Shown here: positions 49,201 to 63,419 of the stretch, piece after piece | Numbering within the stretch: position 1 is the stretch's first letter | Layout of the letters: each line of letters begins with the position of its first letter | NCBI GenBank assembly: GCA_963966185.1 | Contig: CAWZYM010000138.1 | Coordinates: 114,501-178,500, forward strand | DNA length: 64,000 nucleotides | From: Rhabditoides inermis | Taxonomy: Eukaryota; Nematoda; Chromadorea; Rhabditida; Rhabditidae | Direction of reading: 5' to 3' | Program-made: the position numbers and the translations under genes | The notes under the pieces: generated by a model | Seen by the model: only the letters and a program-made list of their open reading frames with translations | What the model was told of the DNA's origin: nothing | The model's database searches: none

Positions 49201-49728
49201 CTTCCCGCCGGCTCAATGGTTGTCTTGGGAAGGGTTCTTGTCGATGCGCCCGATCATTCGGCAGCGGCGGGGCAAAATGAAGACCCGACCGCACGCCGCG
49301 GGGAAAAGAAGAAGAATACTTTAGGGGTACAGTTTTACTGTAATATGACTTTCCTTGCAGATTCGCGACTGGACGCGCGGCAAGGAGCGCAACATCCGCG
49401 CGCTTCTCGGATCGATGAACGATGTGCTGTGGGAGGGAGCGGACAAGTGGACACAGCCCACCATGGCAGACCTGCTCACTGCCGTACAGGTATGGAGAGA
49501 GAAGAGGAGGAAGAGAAAGGACTTCCCTCAGTACCATTAATTCAAACTACAGTACCCTGAATTCAAGAGTACCGTACTTAGGTGAAGAAGTCGTACCGTC
49601 GTGCGTGTCTGGTGGTGCACCCGGACAAGCAGACTGGCCAGCCGCACGAGTCTCTCGCCAGGGCAGTCTTCCTCGAACTCAACGACGCGTGGAACACATT
49701 CGAGTCGGCCGGACAGCCCAGTCTCTAG
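46281..49728 (+). CDS. dnj-25: Auxilin-type J-domain co-chaperone (clathrin uncoating), 5' end uncertain
   Basis: The 3' exons are clear. There is a linker with clathrin and AP2-type short motifs ([25 protein letters not shown]), then [15 protein letters not shown], the J-domain entry [32 protein letters not shown], and [19 protein letters not shown], ending at TAG 49726-49728. The HPD motif is intact, so it should stimulate Hsc70 to strip clathrin from coated vesicles in the cytosol. Upstream, exons at about 46281-46449, 46632-46691 and 46772-46900 belong to the same strand. The first frame begins at a TTG, not an ATG, so the true start is not resolved. Near 46852 the reading shifts frame between NWLQ and VTHMRFFSN, which may be an unrecognised splice or an indel. 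No kinase domain is seen. One intron contains a retroposon (48908-49317). Confidence 0.75.
48908..49317 (-). mobile_element. Short retroposon, copy 3 (reverse), 11-bp target duplication
   Basis: This is the reverse complement of the 9.2-kb and 37.4-kb copies and lies in an auxilin intron. Its tail reads ACTTGAACTTGAAC on the minus strand. ACTTTAGGGGT flanks it on both sides (48897-48907, 49318-49328). Confidence 0.88.
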
Positions 49729-49823
49729 ACGCATAGTAGAAAGGACGTGTACAGGAACTGCTACGCACACACGCAGTTCCTACCATGTGCACCTGCCTTT
49801 CTACGATTCTCTAGACGCATAGT
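49722..49823. mobile_element. Tiny palindromic MITE inserted at the auxilin stop codon
   Basis: TCTCTAGACGCATAGT occurs at 49722-49737 and again at 49808-49823. Between them lies a hairpin-forming stretch of about 70-75 bases with ends GTAGAAAGG and, inverted, GTAGAAAGG, plus inner GGAACTGC and GCAGTTCC. The inner GTGCACATGGTAGGAACT (complement) resembles the 601-bp element at 3726-4326. The first repeat contains the TAG stop, so the protein end is unchanged. Confidence 0.7.
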
Positions 49824-50257
49824 CTCCCTTTTGTATAGCTGTCGACTACGGGACCATCCCCTCCCCCCTTTCTGTACCATGTCACACGCGCCTCGCCCTC
49901 TCCAATACCAGTAACGATTACCAGTAACTCGCGCATCCAGGATCAGAGTCGCTTTATATCAGTCAAGCATTTCCCCCACTTCTACCCAAGTTTTGAGTTT
50001 GCGATTTTCGAGGTTTTATGATTATGCTTTGTACGATAAATTTGAGTTTCTTTTTTCTGGTAGCTTTATAACTTACCAAACACAACGGATAGTAGTAAAG
50101 TAATCAATACTCAAGGTATATACGAGAGCGCATAGTACCGCGGGCTTGACGGACAGCTTTCCCGCGCGGGAAACGACGGGATAGGTGAAGGAAGGGACGC
50201 TGGTGAGTTCACATCGCCTCGGTCAGTGACCACCTTCGTCATTACGTCTCTCACCCA

Positions 50258-50850
50258 ATGATCCTCTCCTGGCTCGCTTGTCTGCATATCGTGGCATGGC
50301 TTACGAGAATAGACTACGAAACGATCACACTCCAAGAACTCTCCGAGTGTGAGGTGGCGCTGGTAAGTTCTGCTCTCTTTATTCAGAACCTGAATAGAAA
50401 GTACCAAACTAAAGAAACGTACACGTCCGTAGGTACTGTAAGAGAGGTAACAGATCCGCCACTGGACGGGCGACGGAAGAGGGCGGGACATCCGCGCCAT
50501 GCTCGCCACTCTCAACGAGGTGTTGTGGGAGGGAGTGGACTACACCCCACCGGATGAGAACCACCTCGTCACACCTGAGCAGGTATGGCCATCTAAATGA
50601 GTATAGATGCTCTCTCATCTCAACTGATCTAATAATCTCTAAACTGCGCGTGAACAGACAATAGTTTCAGGTGTACTCAGAGTTCCGTCGCGCGTGTCGG
50701 TCGCTGAGTCCACACCGACTGATGCGATCCGACCACCTCCATCGAGCTATAGTCATTCGAACGCATCTGCACCGGGCGTGGAGCACTTTCAGCCAGAAAC
50801 ACCCACAGCTAGACCGCGTGCCGCTGTCTCACTCCATACCCATCTTCTAG
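50258..50850 (+). CDS. Auxilin J-domain paralogue lacking HPD
   Basis: Three exons (50258-50362, 50454-50582, 50671-50850) join in phase into 137 residues. They match the last exons of the auxilin gene just upstream: IRHWTGDGRGRDIRAMLATL against [30 protein letters not shown] against [11 protein letters not shown], and VYSEFRRACRSLSPHRL against [17 protein letters not shown]. The HPD tripeptide needed to trigger Hsp70 ATPase is replaced by SPH, so by family knowledge it should not act as a normal J protein. A hydrophobic start (MILSWLACLHIVAWL) may be a signal or anchor, unlike auxilin. The intron positions are conserved, so it arose by genomic duplication, not retroposition. A decayed gene is the alternative, though all three frames are open. 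Confidence 0.7.
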
Positions 50851-51038
50851 ACTCTACCCCTGTACTTATCCCACATCCTAGTCTAACCCCCCCCCCTCTG
50901 TTGCTAATAACCGGTAATAATAACAATTTTATTTGAAGACCAGCTTTTCACAGAAAAGTATTGTACAAGCATATACACGAGCAACATACAAAGCAGTGTC
51001 ACAGACAGTACATGAGCAACTCCCCCTCCCCCTCTCCT

Positions 51039-52360
51039 CTACTTGTCCACCACCTCTCCCTCCTCGCCCTGCCTGCTCACTAGCATCAACTGGTTGTTGT
51101 CCCGCGAGAGCACGTCCCGCGCCAATTCCAACACGTCTTCCACCGGCTCCGGCAAGGATAGCTTTGAGTCCAGGTTGAAGAAGCTGGAAGGAGGAAGGGT
51201 GAGAGAGAGAGAGAAAGAGAGAGCCATGCCACTCACTTGCCGTCGTCTCCCTTGAGCACCGTGAACCAGTGCCGTCCGCTCATAAACGGAACCATCGACC
51301 TGAATACAATAATCAATATCCAGAGATCCAGACCAATCAATCGATAATCAATCCACCCACTCACTTGCTGGGCACGTTGAATATGAGTGCGTGTACGCGG
51401 TCGAGTCGTATCCGCGCCGGATCCGCGCGCGCATCGAACCACGTCACCTGAAACGAATACCATGTCGCCTTTAGAAAAATAACGCTACTGTGATCGCGAA
51501 TTCCCATCGCACATCATATTACATCAAATTATTCTCTCATCGTAAAAGAGAACGAAACCGGCCAGACTATTTTCATACCGTAATCCTAAAACAAAGAATA
51601 CGCGCAAACTATGCAGCTGTCGTAATCAAAGTCTATGGAAACGAAGATAGTCGAATTATTATCCTACCGTAATCCATGGAAACGAAGCCGGTCAAATCAT
51701 TTTGCTACCGTAACCCAAACCATGAAAACTTCCCTAGTACCTTGAGATCGTGCAGCCCAGCAGCCGCCATCAGCACGTTCGCATCGTAGTTGCCCAGTCC
51801 GATCCACGACCTCAACACGGACACCGGTCAAAGCAACGGGAATCACAGTACTTCGAGTAGTCGCAAAATGATTACGCAAACCTGGCCGAAATCAGTCTAT
51901 TGAGCACAGTTGCACAGCCAAACTAGTCTGTTGTATGATTGTATCCATGTGCAGCTATTGTGTTTGTGCGTATAAATGATGTGTGCAAACTTGTTATTGC
52001 ATCTGTGATCAAGGCTGCATCTGGATGACAATGAATACATACGTTCTGAAACGAGATTCATGAAAAAAAATCACTATCCAACCAAACAATAAGTTGATAT
52101 CACACTCACTTGTGCGGGTTCAACCATCGGCTGTCGTTCATGCTGTAGCAGATCTCGTCCAGTTGCTCCTTCGTGAACGCCGGTTTCTGAAAGCTCTCTT
52201 CTCTCTCTCTTTCTCTCTTTCACGCATTCACTCCTATTCAAAGGTTCCTTCCCCCTCTCTCTCTTTCTCTCTCCCTCTCTCTCCCCCCTCTGAACACCTG
52301 CAATAGAGCATTCAGCGCGTGCAGCAGGCACATCTGCCGCGACTGCCTCTCGTGGTACAT
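51039..52360 (-). CDS. Josephin-domain deubiquitinase (JOSD-type)
   Basis: Six minus-strand exons join into about 165 residues, from ATG 52360 to TAG 51039-51041; the first two are 52298-52360 and 52110-52186. The catalytic Cys is in MYHERQSRQMCLLHALN, followed by FTKEQLDEICYSM, WLNPHK, SWIGLGNYDANVLMAA, then the catalytic His in SGRHWFTVLK and the Asn/Asp in FFNLDSKL. This order is diagnostic of the Josephin cysteine protease fold, which cleaves ubiquitin chains. The length fits Josephin-1/2 rather than ataxin-3, since no ubiquitin-interacting motifs follow. All three catalytic positions are intact. It lies 530 bases downstream of BiP on the same strand. Confidence 0.88.
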
Positions 52361-52889
52361 GCGGCTACTGTAAGTGAAACAAGGATACGGTATGCGAAAC
52401 AGGGTACGGTAACAACGGAACGAAACGTCAGATGTTGCATATGAAACACAGCACGAGAAGATAATAGAAAAGGGCCAGAAGGGCCAGTGACAAAACCACG
52501 TGCTACTTAAGTAATCAATACTCTCACTACACCTGTGTTGTACAGTCGACAACAATCTCGTCATATGTCATCTCGACAGTCAGTCAATTCAATGAATTCT
52601 GTAGATGTAAGGCGACTACTATGAGACAACTCGCGAAGCCAAGCAAACGACAGCATCATGTGTAGACGAGAAGAGAAGAAAAGCCAAACCTCCGGACCAC
52701 CCACAACGCCATAAAGTATTCCACCGCCTAAACGGATTCCACTCCCATCCTCCCCCAATCAAACACACCGCAACTATATTTTACAATTTTATCCAGTGCG
52801 ACTCGAAATCGCAACAAAAAACAACGACACATAATAAATTATTACCCCTGGTGCACAACACAAGGGACCCGTCCCAGCACTCTCTCCCT

Positions 52890-55615
<2,726 letters not shown>

Positions 55616-56444
55616 CCTCAATTAGAGACAGCACACCACTGTGACTATCTGCAACGAGACGAGTGAAAATCGATAAATCAATAGGCAGGCACGAATATTA
55701 CAGGCGAACATCAATGAGGAGGAGGTGGGGGGGAGTGTCAAGGTTGTATGTGTGGTAGGTGTGCGCAAGAGAGAGGTGGGAGGGGCCGAAGCGCCAGCGT
55801 GGCTTTCATTGCAGCTCGAGGGGCAAGAGAGAGAGAGAGATACGTGGCACCGCCCCCCTCTCTCTCTATGCATCGTCAGCACTCACGCCCCACCCCCGAC
55901 AGCCCCCACTCTCGCCCACGGAGGTAGAGACGGAGAGGAGGATACTGACCACGACTGAGAACGCGTGCTAGAAACGTCGATATTGATCGCGGTTTGAGGG
56001 TTTTGAATGGAAAGTGGGTTAGCAGGGTTGGCTGCAGGTGGATCGAGAGCGAAACGTGGTTATAAAAACATCGAAACGGTGAGAGTTGGGGGGCGGATTC
56101 GATTGCGGCAGCGCAAAACTGGGACGGCGATTGCGCGATGCGATATCGGATCACTCATAGCACAATCCACAGATACTTTCCTGTGGCTATCCAAACACAT
56201 TGCGCAAGAACAATCCAGAAAGAAGCAGAGAAAGCGGGAAAAGTCGAAAGAAACTTGAGCAAAGCCGGGCGCGCGAGCCGTGTCAAGGTCGAAAAATGCA
56301 GCGAGACGGGGCGGCACAGTGACCCAAAAGCGATGATGCAAGTGGGAAGATGAAGAAAAACGAAGGGGGAACGGACCAGCGGCGATAGACGGGTGAACTG
56401 CGAGTGTGTTGTGACTCGATGCGGGAGTGCCGCGCCCGCTCGCA
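55616..56444 (-). other. 5' untranslated region / first intron of BiP
   Basis: The TATA box at 56445-56450 is over 800 bases before the BiP start codon, so a long leader or a leader intron is implied. A GA microsatellite (55829-55842) and TACGTGGCA at about 55841-55850 are present. No separate gene is supported, although several frames are open. Confidence 0.5.
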
Positions 56445-56450
56445 TTTATA
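56445..56450 (-). promoter_or_regulatory. TATA box of BiP
   Basis: TATAAA on the minus strand lies between the ERSE-like site (upstream) and the BiP leader (downstream), in the order expected for a stress-inducible promoter. Confidence 0.6.
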
Positions 56451-56473
56451 CTCGAGGGCGGGGCCTAGCACGA

Positions 56474-56492
56474 CGTGCTCGTCGCTGATTGG
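56474..56492 (-). promoter_or_regulatory. ERSE-like element in the BiP promoter
   Basis: On the minus strand this reads CCAAT, nine bases, then GCACG. The animal ER stress response element is CCAAT-N9-CCACG, so there is one mismatch with exact spacing. It is 24 bases upstream of the TATA box. NF-Y and ATF6 would be the expected binders. Confidence 0.6.
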
Positions 56493-56510
56493 CCGAGCGC
56501 GCGCTAACAC

Positions 56511-56518
56511 TGACGTGT
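56511..56518 (+). promoter_or_regulatory. UPRE-like TGACGTGT, first site
   Basis: It contains the TGACGTG core recognised by XBP1 and ATF6 in the unfolded protein response. It is about 60 bases upstream of the BiP TATA box. Confidence 0.5.
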
Positions 56519-56557
56519 ACATGCAAATGCGACAACGTCGCACTCACTCGTCTGCGC

Positions 56558-56565
56558 TGACGTGT
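56558..56565 (+). promoter_or_regulatory. UPRE-like TGACGTGT, second site
   Basis: An identical octamer 47 bases further upstream in the same orientation. A repeated site in one promoter makes chance less likely. Confidence 0.5.
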
Positions 56566-56882
56566 CGTTGTTGCCCCGAAGGGTTTCGAAAATTCGGGAA
56601 CAGTTTCATAATTGACTCACGGAAATCATGGAATCACGGGAAAAGAGTTTTGATTGTGATCGTTTTTGCAAGGCCACGCCAGGCACTCCCATCTCTCTCA
56701 CGCTCCGAGCTATTCCGGGAGAGAGACACTCTCTTTTGATGGCATTCAACTCTGTCAAATATGAATCGTACAGCAACAAACGTACTACAGCATACAAATG
56801 TGGTGTATTCGGCAATAGTCGACATGGATGGAGGAGTTGATTACAAGAAAATCAAAAGAAGTTCTATTTCAAAAAATCATAG

Positions 56883-56965
56883 CACACATCCGGTTTCGGT
56901 CCCTTCCACCAGACCGGATGTGTGAACCTACCAGCCGGGACCATCATCAGTGATGAGCTGGTAGG
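56883..56965 (+). repeat. Two adjacent perfect-stem hairpins
   Basis: Stem 1 is CACACATCCGGT (56883-56894) pairing with ACCGGATGTGTG (56913-56924), 12 base pairs with an 18-base loop. Two bases later stem 2 is CCTACCAGC (56927-56935) pairing with GCTGGTAGG (56957-56965), with a further short stem TCATC/GATGA inside its loop. No ORF or terminal-repeat pattern explains both. Confidence 0.6.
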
Positions 56966-57352
56966 TAAATATACAAAGAAGTTTTACAAGAAAAAAAGGG
57001 GGAAAGTGAGTCGTATTCGAATCAAACATAGATCAATCCGGATAAAACTACAAACTACAGAAAACATGTTGCAAACCATCCCAATTCCATGGAAGTTCGT
57101 AAATTAGATTGGATGACGTCATTGACGAGACGCTTCCCTTATCACATACAACGAAAACTGGAGATAGTGATCTCCCATGGTTGTGCGCACTTGAATTACT
57201 ATAGCGAGATCGTCAGTCATAAAATCCACTCCAGAAGCAATATGTGTGCAGGTGAGGTCATTTCATGCGACCTCACCTCCTCTCTCTCTCTCTCCTTTCT
57301 CTCTCATATTGCTCTTCACGCACACTACTTCTTCTAGGTGAAGGTCATATAT

Positions 57353-57397
<45 letters not shown>

Positions 57398-58134
57398 GGG
57401 AAACGAGAAACAATTGGTATACGTTTCCGTATATGTGATAAGCTCAATCAAAAAAGAACAATGTTTTTTTTCTTCAAATGTCTTGATTCTTAGATAAAAT
57501 TGGTTCTGCGTAGAGCGGGAATGGAGGGAGATCATAATCTTATCATAGTCTCTCATTAGACAGATGGCTCATCAATTCCATTTTCAGCCTCGCAGCGATG
57601 GGGGCACTTATCAGCAGAGACAAGCATGGAATCAGACATACACTCATTATCCCATATAACTGAGTGAGAAAAAAATCTCCTCCTCCTGTTCCCCTTGTCT
57701 CTTTTACCCTACAATATCACAATACCAGTTTTCTCACTTGTACATTACCGAACTGAATAGACATGTCAGTCAGAGGCAGACTTGCTGCACGAATATCCCT
57801 ACAAACACGAAAGAGAAACGCAGAAGAATATACCGTAGAAGGGTATGTGCATCTTGAAAATCATCTGATAGCCTAGGAGTGTGTGTTTCCGTGTCTCGAA
57901 CTCCAAACTGTCACAGTCTTACAGGTAAGTCATATGCGTTTCAATATTGGATTGAAAAATACTCTCACTTTCAATTACTTTTCATTTTTATGATAATTAA
58001 ATACACATCAAAACAATTAAACACACTTCTATAATATTGCATCATACAAATCAATGGCTATAGACGGGGAAGGGGCGGAGGCGAATGCGATCAAAAACAT
58101 ACCCATGACATCAATCAACACATCATCAATCCAA
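56966..58134. other. Interval between BiP promoter and ion channel; weak exon-like pieces on the minus strand
   Basis: On the minus strand, pieces at about 57838-57920 (DSLEFETRKHTLLGYQMIF) and 57590-57660 (WDNECMSDSMLVSADKCP) look coding, with acceptor- and donor-like edges, but their phases do not join cleanly. A GA/CT microsatellite lies at 57280-57393. I cannot name a gene here. Confidence 0.3.
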
Positions 58135-61100
58135 TCAATCGATAAACAAGTAATAGCCCCAGTAGAATATGTTGAAGATGACGAACGTAGCGGGGAACAC
58201 CCATCTGCTCTTCTGATCGATCCGCTTCGCGCGGTTGCGGCCGGCGATCTTCCTGAAATCAGAGGGTCACATGGATTCCTGGTTGTGTTCGGAGAGCGAG
58301 GAGCGGGTAGGAAAGCACGGGACAACTATCTGGCGGCTATGTGTTGTGGGAGGGATGTGAGTGAGTGGAAAAGGCTGTGAGTGGGTTAGTGAGGCGGCAC
58401 AGCACACTCGGTGGTGTCACGTGCGTTATGGCTAGGAAGTCTCCGGTGAGTCGGTGGAACATGGATCGGCGGTGCGTGTCCCGAGGGTTGTCTTCGGGAG
58501 GGAACGAGGCGCGTCTGTAGACCAAACACAGAGATGCAAACTCAGGACCGAGAGCAGACGAGAGTAGGTCGTCGCGTCACTTCGGAAGTTTTGTGCTCGT
58601 TTTAGCGCTACTTCGCTTTTCGTGAATGTGAATCAGTTGAAGTGATAGTGAGTGTTATACGTGATAATCTTCCGAAGCCACGCTCACCCCTTCCTATTTC
58701 CGAACTCAACCATTGGCAAAAGTTTTTGCAACTCAAAATGCGCATTGTTGTGTCAAGCGATGCTCAACTGACGCTCTAATTTTCCACACGGCAAGGTCTC
58801 TAAAAGGAGGGCGCATAGATTAGGAGGCAGAGAAGGCTCTAGTCTAGAGCACCGTACTGAGTACAGTACCCTACCACTACCGTACCCACTTGTTCTTCTG
58901 TATTTGTTTGATGGCCGATGTCCACTTGTCTCCCCCGCCCACTCCTCCGTTCTTCTTCCCAGCTGGCTTCTCCGGCGTTTCTGTCGAGCCGTAGTTCGGA
59001 GCTGCAAATACGTTTCTATCCCAAACTAACTTTCTATCTTTTCAATGTGATAAATAGACAGGATTAATTAGCTTAGGACTAGCTCCATAAAGGTGCAAAT
59101 AAAGGTTTCCGATTGAAGAGATTACTCTGCGGAGAGGGTCCAAGAAAGAGTAGTTGCCATATTTAGATAAACACAGTTGAATGTAATCCTCACCAGTCTT
59201 TGTCTCGCAGGTTCCATTGGGAGTGAGCTTCGCCCAGACCGAGTTGCTGCCTCTTCTCTTCAGTGGCGCGGTCGGCGGCGGCGTCTGCTGATCATGCACA
59301 TCATCGAACACCGCCCAATTCGCCAGACGCTCCGCCTACACAAGGATACTGTACTTTACATAGATTCGGGTACAGTAACTTAGTTACTGTACTGGCTACA
59401 GTCTACAGCACCTTCTCGGCCTCCTTCTCCTTCCACATTTCTGCAGTGTGGATGGTCTTGGGCGAGTCAGCCTGCGGATCGGCTCCCATCTGCAATTGCT
59501 CTGTAAACTCCTGTAACCGCGACTCCAGCGTTCGCCGGAAGGAAATAAAAAGAATCATTCACGAACTCATGTCATCCACAATTCCACATGAGAGAGGGGC
59601 AAAGCGCAAGGGACACAAGGGAATGCAAACAAAACGACTGCATGCTGAAAACTGCTAGTGCTCTCGAAACTTCCCGCGCTATGGAGATATTTGAAGAAAG
59701 TGCATTGTGTCTTCGAAAATTCGGAAGTTGCGAGGAAGTTTCAAAGTGGCAGGCAGACATGCAGGCATGCATCAACATGTGGTCAATCTCTTCGGAAACC
59801 ATTTTCGAAATAATTCGGTGTGCTAACGGTTTCCGATGAGAGACAACGCTACCAAAAACGTGACTCATGCACAGACCGGCTGGAGCGCGCCCTCTTCTTC
59901 GTAGTCGTCGTCCACGTCGTCTTCGTCATCATCGTCATCGTCGACGACCGTCAGCCGGATGTGCTCGACCTCGTCCTATCAGGTGCGGGTGATGGAGGAG
60001 TGACAGGTGGAACTAGTCATGCTAAGCAGGGGCAGAAAGAAGAGAGAAGGGAGGCCATTCAATGTGTGCTACTCGGCAAAGGCAGCAAGGAGGATATCGT
60101 CTGCTAGTCTATGACTGTCAGACTCGATTATGTATCGAAAACCGTTTATGATTGAAAATGCACTGTCTGAGGACTTTTCCGTTATCAGATCCTTATGAGG
60201 GTTTTTTTTCCAGCAAAAGCTGAGTTTGACCTCTTTAGTATGACAGTTTCGCAGCCACTCACCTCGACCAAGTGCTGGTGTTCCTTGTTGCCTCCCTTCA
60301 GCCTGTCCAGCAACTCCCTCGCTCTGTTGTGTACACTCTCCTTCTTATCCACAGACTCCAGAGATGACGCCATCACTGAACACACGTCATCACCGTACGC
60401 CCACCCGATGACGTCAGCTAGGCGCTTTCCGGTCGACACGTAACGGCAAGCAAGAACGAGAACAGAGGAGTGCACGAAAGATAAGGGACTGGTGACGTCA
60501 TCGGTGCATTTTGGAGGGACAGGTAAGCCGGGGGCGTGCGTGGGTGTGGGTGGAAATAGAGTTTCGTTCGGCTGCCGACCAATTTCGGAATGCCCGAAAC
60601 GGACGAACCGACGTTTCGGAAAAGACAGTTTTGGAAATCGAACGAAACCCTGGGTGGAATGGAAGGGGGCCGGCTTACCTATGTCCGCGTCGCTTCGATG
60701 CCACTTGCGTCCTGTGAGTGAGAGAATGTGTGTAGGTGTGTGAGGGAGGGTGGGTGTGAATCGAGAGAGAGGAGAGGGGGAGGGAGTTAGGCGAGATGGA
60801 ATCATGGGCGACGAAAGGAGCTGTCAGTGTTGATGTGATATAAGATATCACCCCTTTCGCCGCCCTACTACTGTATGTATCGGGTGGGTAGAGTGATAGA
60901 TTGGTCTACGATAGATTTACAGTGTCTTGTGTATGTGAAGGTAGATCGATCGATTGAACAAACCTTGGCGCTGCGCGTAGTTGACAATCGTGAACTCGAT
61001 CATTACACCGAAGACGAACCTGCACATCAAAGGGGATACGGTAGAATCTCTTTCTTTCTCCCCTCCCCCTCTCTCTTTCTCGACTCACATCATGCATGCT

Positions 61101-63390
61101 CCCATCCACACATCGATAGCTTTCATATAGGAGACCTAAAATAACATTAAAGGATATTTACTACTCGTAATACAGCGCTAAATTTCTCATACATATTACA
61201 ACACCGTAAAACGTGTTCATGATGGAAATGTAATCAAAACATTTCTCGATAGAACAATAAAATCATTAATCATTATAAACAGCAAATTTAGAATTAATTT
61301 ATCGGCTGTTCGAGCTAAAGTTGTCGTAAAACTTATCAAGTCTCCGTGCGTAGCTCACACACTACTCCAATCCTATCGCTACATGTTATAGAGAAGAACT
61401 ATATCCACACTATTGAACACCATTTTCTTTACTCTTTACATACATTACTATTTACAAAGCGCGGGCGGAACAGCTTACTACTGACAGTTATGGAGTGATA
61501 TGCTTGTGAGAATCGACAGGCCCACCTCCGGGAGTGCCATCCTCGCAGCATTGGCCTGAGTGGACAGGGTGAGGAGTGTTGTGATGGCGAGGGAGACGCG
61601 AGCCGGCACTGCCTCCACATCCAGCCAGAACGAGAACCTGGAGGGAGAATTCCACATTATTGTTCTGTCCAGTCCGCGCATGTCGACAGTTTCAACAAGT
61701 AGTTTCGCCTGTATGTATGACCACATAGAAAAAAAGAAAGAAACCTGCATGCCTGCGGACTCATAGATTTTTTTTACGAACAAATTGAAACTACTAATGA
61801 ATACGAACGAATCGGCCCGTCATCTCTTTTGGAGATTGTGACTTGTGTGTTTCGGAACACCCACCAACTGATGACGACGATGAGTGTGGTGGGCACGTAT
61901 GACTGCATGACGTGGTGGGTGATCTCGCGCTTCACGAAGAATTCGGCCGTCACGCACGACCACATGCCTGCAACACGTGTCAATCACCAATCAGATTATC
62001 AGGGTTGTTTATCAGTAGATACGAGTTATACGATTATTCCGTCAACCTAGCCTCAAAGGAATATGAGGAACCAGATTGTTTATCAGTACTCATGTAGACA
62101 CAAGTTATGCCATCAAAAAAGTTCGAAAAATGTTTACGTTTCACTCGGTAGGTATTTTACACAAGTATCTAATCATAGGAAAATAGAAAGTTGCTGCATT
62201 AGACTATTTGATGATTTGTATGATATTGTTACAAAAGGATCGTTGACGTGTTGTGTGTCGCGTCGCTTGCTTATAAGCGCTAATATCAATCATGTGCATG
62301 AATACATGCATTCTTCAGTAACGTATTTTTGTGATATGTGATATGTATATGCCGCCCACCAGTAGTACACATAGTTGTCATCGCAGATTCCAGGAAACAG
62401 AAATAACCCGCTATAACAGCTATCTGATAAACAGATTTCTTATCACTGATCACTGATTACTGATAACCTTATTGATTGATTGATTGATAATCCCCCACCA
62501 GTGGTATAGTTTCCATCGCAGCTACCGGGGAACAGGTCGACTATGTGCATGTCACTCATCGCGATGTTCGGGTTGCGGGTGATCGGCTCCACCTGAGGGC
62601 ATCGATTGATTATCTATTTATTAAATATTGATTGATCAATAATTGATCGGTTTACATCTCTATAAAAGTCGGGTTCAATTGCTTTTTTCGCAAGTATGTA
62701 CATTTATTATTGCTCAGCCTTGTTTACGCTCAAATTTGTAAAAATGAGACAGTTACAAAAAAGTGATTTCCGCTGTAAAAAAATAGAATTTTGAAACATG
62801 GTCAAAATAACGCTGTGAATCTGAACATTAAAAACGAAACAGCACTATTTTACAATGATTGTCAGATTATCTCCAGTGCCGACCTTGTCAGTAAGGCAGC
62901 GGTACCCTTGTAATATAGGCTCACCGCCGATTTTACAAAGAAGGCGTGGCCAACGGTCAGATATCGTTGGCGGGAATCGAACCCGGGTCGCGGGAACACG
63001 AATCCTCAGCACTACTCCTCAGCCATCCTCAGCTACGGAATAGGTGAAAATTCCGGTTGTAAATATGATGCCATTGAAAATTTCGGCCTCTTATTACCTG
63101 TATTTGGGGCTGGTTTTCGATGAAGAAAATAAAATCGGTTGTGCATTTGCCCCTTGTCATCAAATAACATTGATTTACAGAAATCGCTGTAAAATAATAC
63201 AAAAACTGTTTTTATGAGTCATTTTGCAATAGAAGCTTTTGAACGCGATTGGTAAAGTTAGGAGGTCTATAAGCGTTTATCGATTTATCGATTTTTATAG
63301 ATTGTCGATTTAAATTAAATTAGTTGAACTATTGATTATTGATCCCCACCTCCGTCCACTCTATTTCCAGTTCGTCCGTGTTGTAGGCGT
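58135..63390 (-). CDS. Cys-loop ligand-gated anion channel, 3' part
   Basis: The minus-strand exon order is: DAYNTDELEIEWTE (63350-63390), PITRNPNIAMSDMHIVDLF (near 62550), MWSCVTAEFFVKREITHHV with helix M1 SYVPTTLIVVISWW (near 61860-61975), FSFWLDVEAVPARVSLAITT with M2 (near 61515-61640), SYMKAIDVWMGACM and FVFGVMIEFTIVNYAQRQ (M3, near 60963-61138), a long cytoplasmic loop, and M4 KRIDQKSRWVFPATFVIFN ending at TGA 58135-58137. The Pro-Ala-Arg at the start of M2 is the signature of anion-selective channels. The loop of about 200 residues includes a strongly acidic run of Asp (near 59890-59950). The ligand-binding N terminus lies beyond the window or upstream of 63.4 kb. The agonist cannot be told from this part. 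Confidence 0.88.
62940..63045 (-). repeat. tRNA-like fragment with a perfect B box
   Basis: On the minus strand GGTTCGATTCCCG (62971-62983) is a canonical B box, with ATGGCTGAGGAGTAGTGC upstream resembling an A box. It sits in an intron of the ion-channel gene. A SINE head or tRNA pseudogene is likelier than a functional tRNA because no acceptor stem is found. Confidence 0.4.
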
Positions 63391-63419
63391 CTGAAAATAA
63401 ATGCGTGACATACGTACAT

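Noticed and set aside
57540..57660. Short plus-strand peptide starting MAHQFHFQPRSDGG
   Set aside because: It is only 31 residues, has no family resemblance and overlaps exon-like sequence on the other strand.
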